From Larix kaempferi (Eukaryota > Streptophyta > Pinopsida > Pinales > Pinaceae): a stretch of DNA of 64,000 bases. The stretch's first letter is position 1. The number at the start of each line of letters is the position of its first letter. The position numbers and the translations under genes were made by a program. This document shows, one piece after another, positions 58,364 through 64,000 of the stretch. The notes beneath the pieces are model-generated. The model saw nothing but the letters and a program-made list of their open reading frames with translations. It had not been told where the DNA came from and made no database searches. The DNA is taken from positions 13,073,001 through 13,137,000 of the forward strand of contig BSBM01000150.1 in the NCBI GenBank assembly GCA_027924585.1, in the 5' to 3' direction.

Positions 58364-60016
58364 ATGATTCTAGCAATGGGTAGCGACTCAGAATCCGTCT
58401 TTAAAATGCTGAAGTTTGCAGTCTTACCCATTGCAAAGGTATTTGTGATGTGTTTCCTTGGGTTCATCATGGCTACTAAGTACGTCAACATTTTAACTGC
58501 CAGCAATCGCAAGCTTCTCAACGGGGTAATCTTCCTCTTTATCTTTGCTACTTGTTGCATGTTGCCGCATGTTCATTTTTTGGGCGAAAAACTAAAAGAT
58601 GTTGTTTTACAATTACACAAAGTTACATCGGGGTGCCTACCAAAGGGTTCTGCCAAGACATTTATTCCATATGATCACTGCTTTACCTAACAAAGACCAC
58701 CAGCCAAAAGATTTTAATCTTTTGAATACCGACCACTGGTTCCCTGAGGGCGTATACGGATTGGCAAGTCCAGTTGGACACCCGAGCTTTGTCACGAGGT
58801 CGAAACCCAAGGGTGCATCCCTGTAAGGAGGCTCTGGCTTGCTGGCAAGGGCTGTGACCTAAAAAATTGCTTTTATCCTTCACCAACCACTGGTTCCTTA
58901 ATATCATCCTAGGATCTGATCTTTAGGTGCCTTCGCTTCAAGAATTCAAGATTGAAGTGGAAAAAGTCCTTGCAATGGCCCTTTGTTCATCTACCATCAC
59001 CCTAACCCCATGCGCCAGCACCAAATTTCTATTCTTAGCTTCATCTTGTCTAATTACTTGGAGTATTGCTGAGGGATATGTAGAACACTAAGCCCCTTTG
59101 TGTATTGCAAGACTTTCAACAACGCCTAAAAGTGGCCTCCTATGTGCATTATGTTTCAAACTAGATCAGTGACTGCACTTTACCTATTTTAGATGTCTTT
59201 TGCTGTTCTTTTCAAGACGCTCTCGGTTTCTGTTCCATGTCTGGGACTTTCTAAAGTACTCCATTTTCTGGGTGTTGCTGCCCCCCAGTCAGCTTCTTCC
59301 CTGCAGCAACCTAGGTCTCATCCCTATTTCCTGCTACAGTAAGCTTTGTGGCCTCTCCCACCTTTCTTCTCATCCTCGTAGTTAAAAAAATGATTTCATT
59401 AAAAACTGAACTCGAGCAAATAGAGGTGGCCATTCATACTTTTCCTCCACCCAAAACAATGATAGCTTTGCTGCCTACTCAATTGATTATGGCTGATGGA
59501 GGAAAGTAGGTCTCTTGCCTTAAATGACAACCTATCATTGCCTAATTCAGTACTTAAAGTTGGTCCCTGAATTAGAGGCTATCATTGCCTAATTCAGTAC
59601 TTAATGTTAGTCCCTGAATTAGAGCCTATCATTGTCTAATTTAGCACTTAAAGTTAGTCCCCGATTTAGAGCCTCAAATTCAGCTGTTGTTTGATACCCC
59701 CTATGGAGAAAGCAAAAATGATATTATCTTTGCAATTCATTACTACCCCATCATTCCCTAATCCGCCTGCTTGGCCCTTGGCTGCCCCATCAAGATTTAG
59801 TTTGAACAAACTCTCAGAAGTCAAAGGGTTTAGTTTGGTGGCATATTGTATCGATTGTGGATATATGTCTGTATGTGCTCTTGTTTTGACTATTTGTTTT
59901 CTTTGTTGACAAACCTTGCTGTTTTTCTTTGTGCAGCTTGTTTTTACTTTATTTCTACCATGTCTGATTTTCACACAGTTGGGAAGAGCTGTGACACTAC
60001 AAAAGATGATTGAATG
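58364..60016 (+). CDS. PIN-LIKES (PILS6-like) auxin transport facilitator, first two exons (partial)
   Basis: Exon 1 (58364-58525) gives 54 residues: a short soluble start, then a first membrane helix with FAVLPIAKVFVMCFLGF, then the conserved YVNILTASNRKLLNG. The donor is GGGGTAATC, phase 0. Exon 2 (59937-60016) follows TTTTTCTTTGTGCAG and encodes LVFTLFLPCLIFTQLGRAV, then TLQKMIEW up to a phase-2 donor (ATG/GTAAGATG). The pair matches the N-terminal helices of PILS proteins, which sit in the endoplasmic reticulum and retain auxin there, lowering its nuclear action. The next exon, expected to start with a WFIPVNV-type helix, is not visible up to 64000. The gene therefore continues after an intron of more than 4 kb or is truncated. 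Reading exon 1 past its donor adds unrelated residues. Both exons are undamaged. Confidence 0.85.
58725..58860 (+). repeat. Candidate tRNA-derived SINE
   Basis: TGGCAAGTCCAGTTGG (about 58763-58778) resembles a polymerase III A box, and GAGGTCGAAACCC (about 58796-58808) a B box, at a tRNA-like spacing. No target duplication or poly(A) end was identified. Confidence 0.5.
59531..59675 (+). repeat. Three tandem 47-bp units
   Basis: ATCATTGCCTAATTCAGTAC occurs at 59534 and 59581, with a variant (ATCATTGTCTAATTTAGCAC) at 59628. The units amplify part of the RNase H relic. Confidence 0.92.
59531..59975 (-). pseudogene. LINE RNase H fragment in PILS intron 1
   Basis: The minus frame at about 59815-59690 encodes LFKLNLDGAAKG, the first catalytic Asp region of RNase H, then GGLGNDGVVMNCKDNIIFAFS. 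After a one-base shift it reads TAEFEAL, the second conserved acidic motif. Beyond this the sequence breaks into three 47-bp tandem units. The N-terminal part of the 102-codon frame (to 59974) overlaps the exon 2 boundary and is not part of the domain. It is an inactive fragment of an inserted non-LTR element; no flanking duplication was seen. Confidence 0.75.
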
Positions 60017-60874
60017 GTAAGATGATCTATCTTCACATTCTCTGGCTTCTTACCTATGGTTTTAACTTTTATATGCTTGTTCTAGCATTTGGTGAGGTTT
60101 TTTGCTGGTCCCATTGAAGAGGAAAGGTTCCAATCTGCATATGCTGTCTCAAAACTCATGGCATTGATAATCTGTGTACTTGAAGAGGAAAATAAGTAGG
60201 GAGAGTGAATTAAGAATTATAGCCATTATGCGTGTACCTATTTATTGTTCCATCCACACATTATGCAAAATCTACGAATAGCCAGTTCCTCTTGAGACAA
60301 GCAATCATGAACAACTTTGTAAAACAGGACTATGTTGCATTAATCATTTCTTTTGCAGTTTACCTCTTAGTTGCATTGTGAGTAGCTATTGTTGGGCCCC
60401 TGTCAAAGTTTTACAGTCACTGTCTTTGACAGCATCTTGTCAAAATAGATAACAATTGTCAATTAGAGACTACATCAGAATCCATATCATATTAGATCGG
60501 TTGCCTGTAGAATTTTCATAATTGTCTTGTGGGTAAGGATATTTTTGGATAACCGTGTTTGTTTTGAATAAAACTGATTTCTCAAAGAGCATTTGAGAGT
60601 CCTTGGGAACTGGGATAATTTATCTTCTATGAAAATAAAAGCTAGGGTAGAAATTTCTGTGTTCTATGACTCTTAATCCAAAACAGATTTCCCAGATGTT
60701 AATCCTCTGAATTTTCAGCTTTAGAGCTGTTGTGAAATATAAAAAAACAGCAGCAACGGTGGAAAATATTTCATCTTTTAGCAACCCCATTCCACTAGGC
60801 AATTCAAGAGAAAAGATACCAAAGTGTGCCAACAAATTTCAGTACTCTAGGGCAATCCTATCATTGCGCCAAAG
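60017..60874 (+). other. Intron 2 (start) of the PILS-like gene
   Basis: Follows the GTAAGATG donor. No further PILS exon is recognisable. Confidence 0.55.
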
Positions 60875-61180
60875 AGGCGCATTCTACAGCCCAGTAGGGG
60901 ATGTGTAACTCCTTCTGTGCTCATCCTGGAGATGACACGTGTCCTTTTTAAAAAATAATAAAATATTTTAAAAAAATAGCATGTCGGCTCAAATTAGATT
61001 TTAAACACAGACACACACATATATCTATCTATCTATCTATATATATATATATTAGATAAATTAAAACCATAAACCCCTTTTTAGAGTGAAAATGTTGCGG
61101 AATGGTTTGCACCTCGAGAGATTTGATCCCTCTCGGCGCTTGATAGATCCCCTTTTAAGATGAATTATGTGAGTGTATAA
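60875..61180 (+). repeat. Interspersed repeat, copy 3 (plus)
   Basis: Same order of landmarks as 18690-18990: AGCCCAGTAGGGGATGTG, GCATGTCGGCTCA, then ACCTCGAGAGATTTGATCCC, TCTCGGCGCTTGATAGATCC and TTTTAAGATG. A (TATC)n/(AT)n tract (61022-61053) interrupts it. Confidence 0.7.
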
Positions 61181-61299
61181 AACAGATCTGAAATTCACTT
61201 TATGACAGCTGTAAATACAACAGCAAATATGCTCATATCTTCTTCAATATTAATGTTAAATCACTTAAAAATTTTGGACAGTTGAAAACTTCATATATA

Positions 61300-62660
61300 T
61301 GCATAAAGATGAAGTTCATGTACATATCATAGCCTCATCCCAAGGCTAGTACAATTCTCTAGCTCCCCAAAACCCTCGTTAGTGAAAACAATGGAAACTC
61401 TAGCTCATAGCAAGGAGTTCCAACAAGCAAGCATAAGACCAACATTTCCTCCAAGGCAAGATGTCTCCTTCTTCTCTCGTCAAGTACAACTTAGGGTTTC
61501 ATCTCAAAATCCTAATCTCCAAGTCTCAAAGGGATGAAACCCTAACCCTAGTATCCAAGATGCTCTAAAAGCTCCAAGAAGCCCTATAGACTCCTTGACA
61601 AGAGAGATAAAGTATAAATGAAAATGCACAAGAGGGAGAACGACTACTGTACTCCTCTCAGTCACACCTCTAACACAAGATAATGAACAAAGATGAGAAT
61701 GATAAGATCATAATCTCTCACATCTTCTTCACAAGAGTAAACCCTAGCATCTTACAAGAGCAAGCTCTCAACAAAGACATCCTCTTTCCCTTTCATGACT
61801 TCTCCTTGATTTCTACATGAACCCTAACATCTCACTCCAAGAAGACAAGTACAAAGATACAGAACAAATGATGATGATGAAAGGACTCTCCTTTCTCTCT
61901 ATATATATGAGAGGCAAGGGAGGCCAACAATAGATATGTGGGTCTAAACCCTTACAAGCAACTTACAAAGCCACATGTAGGTTCACACATTTGGAGTGCT
62001 ACACTCCAAGGGTACACATGTCAAGTTCCAACGTGATGTCATCCACAAGCAAGTGCATTCCATGAGATGTGTCCAATGCTCCTCCTCCAAGCCTCCAATG
62101 CCATGTACTCCATTGGGTCCACTCCCCCTGCATGAATATTGTTGCAACTCAAGTGTCCCCAAGTCAACTCCATGCCTCCATGCAAGCATCCAAGCTACCC
62201 CATGTTATCTAGGGCTCAATACCCTCCACCTGAATGCCAGTTGCTCCTACCCTAATGCAGGGTGTTCTCCAACCAAGGAACCTCCTCCATGTGGCCAACA
62301 TGTAGAATGTTCCCAAGTTGTTTGAAGATCTCCAATGCCCTAATGAAGAATGTCATGCAAGCATCTAATGAGGTCAAGCAAACATTGAGTAAGTCATCTC
62401 CAATTTGCAAATCCATCATGGGCTATCTAGGGGTTAATCTTTGATCCGAACTGGATCCACACGACAACTATTGGCTATTGACTTGGGTTATACGAGGATC
62501 GACACAAGCTAGGTTTGAGACTATGGATAGTGAAGGAGACAGGGTTGATAGCAGAAAGAAGCGGGGTGGGTCTCCCCAACTAATGCGCCCCTCTCTCATA
62601 ACCGCCTACTTCACCTGCAAATCGAAATTGTGGTACAAAATATGCAAGATAGCTACCAAG
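61300..62660 (-). mobile_element. Probable LTR-type repeat, minus
   Basis: The sequence is full of AAACCCTAG/TAGGGTTT phrases, with a TATATATAGAGAG TATA-like box on the minus strand near 61910, as in plant LTRs. A 109-codon plus frame (61996-62325) is not recognisable. No terminal motifs or partner copy were found. Confidence 0.35.
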
Positions 62661-63040
62661 ATCTTTTAGTGCAATGGAAAAGTAGTTTCAATCACCATAG
62701 ATAGCCAAGCATCCAACCCAAGATCACAAGAATTCTCACAAAATATTTCTTTGTATTCCAATAACTCAGAGCCAAAAGTCCCTTTTACAGTGAGGGGGGT
62801 CTCTCCTTTAAATAAGAGTGAGAGAGACCAAAACCCTAACCACTTTTCAAATGAGTGGTTGAGATCATAAGATGCAAACATAACAATCAACGACCAAGAT
62901 GAGTTAGAATAAGATATACATGGATCACTCAAAAACAGAGGGGGCACACTCACTAATTCTCCAAGGGGGACGCACCACATAACAAATGACTAAGACACAT
63001 GAAAATAACACATGGTGGGGCGGTAAATAGTAGGAAGAAC
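62661..63040 (-). promoter_or_regulatory. Possible minus-strand promoter-like segment of a repeat
   Basis: The minus strand shows CTCTTATTTAAAGGAGAGACC near 62820, a TATA-like box of the same style as that near 30268. No associated coding region is recognised. Confidence 0.3.
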
Positions 63041-64000
63041 ATTGGCAGCCATGGATTCTTCCATGGTCGCCCTTCTCCTGCGTTTGCATCAGACGAAGCG
63101 TGATGGTCGAGTTTGGAGAGAGGGCGGCTCTTTGCGCGGCGACCCATTGGGTCTGTGTGCTCCATATCTAGTGGCGGCGGCGGCGGTTTCCGGGTGGCTC
63201 GTCGGTGGAGAGGGTCGGCTGCGTCGGCGCGACAGGGGCGGAAAAGCCTTAATCGAAGAAGGGAGTGTCGCACGGAATGCGGCTGTTCTTTGATCTTCGT
63301 AATATACAAGGCTGCAGGTCGGGGTATAATCTGGAGCCTGATGCTTCACCAATGCTTTCCCAGCGCAGGTGGTTTCGCATTCAGAAGGAATGTTTGCCAC
63401 TGTCCGAGGAATAAAAGGCTGCTCCAGGGAACCTGCGTCGGTAGTGGGGGCTCGGCGGCTACACCCTTGACGGAGTGGGATGGCTCTGTCCTGACGGCGG
63501 CAGCTCCTTCACGGCGACTGCAACTTTCGATGGTGGCGGCTCCTTTCATGGCAGATGAGCGCCCAGATCTGAAATCGGTGGCCCTTCTTTCTCCTGCTGT
63601 TCATGAGTATTTCTGTTTCTTCTTCTGGTGGCAACATTTTCTGGGTACTCTTTTTGGTTTCCTGAAAGGCGGTGCCCTTTCTTCCGATCCTCCAACGGTG
63701 GTCTGCTCTAGTTTTTTCTTCATCTGGGGTCTGCTTGCTGGCCGTTTTTCGCTGGTTTGGGAGGTCTATCGTGTCTGCTGCTTGTCCACAGACATAGATA
63801 TCCTACATACTTCGATGAGGGTTTCAGCTGGGACGGATTTTCTGTGGAGGGCTGGCTCTGCTCTTGGTTTTCAGGGTTTGCTGCCTATTATTGGTGCTGC
63901 TCCCTTTCACGTCGCCACCTCTCCTTTCACGCTGCAGGGAGCTCTGTCTTAAAGACTGCCTTTGCTGCTGGGGAGGTCGATGGCTGCATGATGGAGAGGT
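63041..64000 (+). other. GC-rich region with an unrecognised 279-codon open frame
   Basis: This is markedly more GC-rich than the rest of the window. A plus frame (63113-63952) is open for 279 codons and overlapping frames are also long. The product begins with Arg/Gly-rich low-complexity sequence and later has hydrophobic stretches (SPAVHEYFCFFFWWQHFLGT). No family is recognised. Given the repeat context it may be the 5' region of a transposon; high GC alone lengthens chance frames. It lies inside the presumed long PILS intron. Confidence 0.3.

Larger units (their letters stand above)
58526..59936 (+). other. Intron 1 of the PILS-like gene (1411 bp)
   Basis: GT-AG bounded, phase 0. It holds a SINE-like segment (about 58725-58860), a three-unit 47-bp repeat and a minus-strand LINE RNase H fragment that reaches within about 120 bp of the acceptor. 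Confidence 0.8.

Overview
The window looks like plant nuclear DNA, most likely from a gymnosperm with a large, repeat-rich genome. The reasons are very low gene density, GT-AG introns, an AT-rich background, layered LTR retrotransposons with plant primer-binding sites (initiator tRNA-Met, and tRNA-Arg as in the Tat/Ogre lineage), LINE reverse transcriptase relics and diverged satellite-like arrays. The species is inferred from style, not proven.

Two host genes are supported. The first, at 12754-14733 (+), is a complete two-exon L-gulonolactone oxidase-like gene of 627 codons, with a TATA box, a signal peptide, a FAD domain, the HWGK motif and an unusual tandem duplication of a 33-residue C-terminal segment. 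The second is the start of a PIN-LIKES (PILS6-like) auxin transport facilitator: exons at 58364-58525 and 59937-60016 (+). The rest of that gene is not visible before the window ends, so it has an intron longer than 4 kb filled with repeats, or it is truncated. Two host-derived fragments also occur: one exon of a CLASP-type microtubule-associated protein (about 31885-32012) and a frameshifted leucine-rich-repeat tail of an NLR resistance gene (34123-34625, minus).

The rest is mobile or repetitive. From 1 to 10040 lies a decayed Ty3/gypsy element (+), split by a full-length 6.3-kb Ty1/copia element (minus, 2371-8699) flanked by a perfect AAAGC target duplication. From 10610 to 12110 there is a LINE reverse transcriptase relic. 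From 15050 to 19000 a LINE 3' end (RNase H) sits between inverted copies of an interspersed repeat. From 19200 to 20900 lies a diverged tandem array with a period near 180 bp. From 20890 to 22900 is a short non-autonomous LTR element. From 22400 to 24750 there is an unusual cluster of two-copy to five-copy tandem duplications. From 36687 to 41274 lies the 5' part of a Tat/Ogre-like element with an intact 451-codon ORF (two zinc knuckles and a retropepsin). It is interrupted by an 8.85-kb non-coding LTR element (LARD-like, 41275-50125, target duplication ACTCC). From 50131 to 57000 are LTR relics and degenerate repeats.

The host genes do not form an operon or a linked pathway; they are isolated in repeat DNA. 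I found no clearly new biological system. The observations most worth checking are the duplicated GULLO C-terminus, the intact zinc-knuckle/retropepsin ORF, the satellite-like array, the coding-free LARD with its internal microrepeats, and the triplicated TATA unit in the gypsy LTR.
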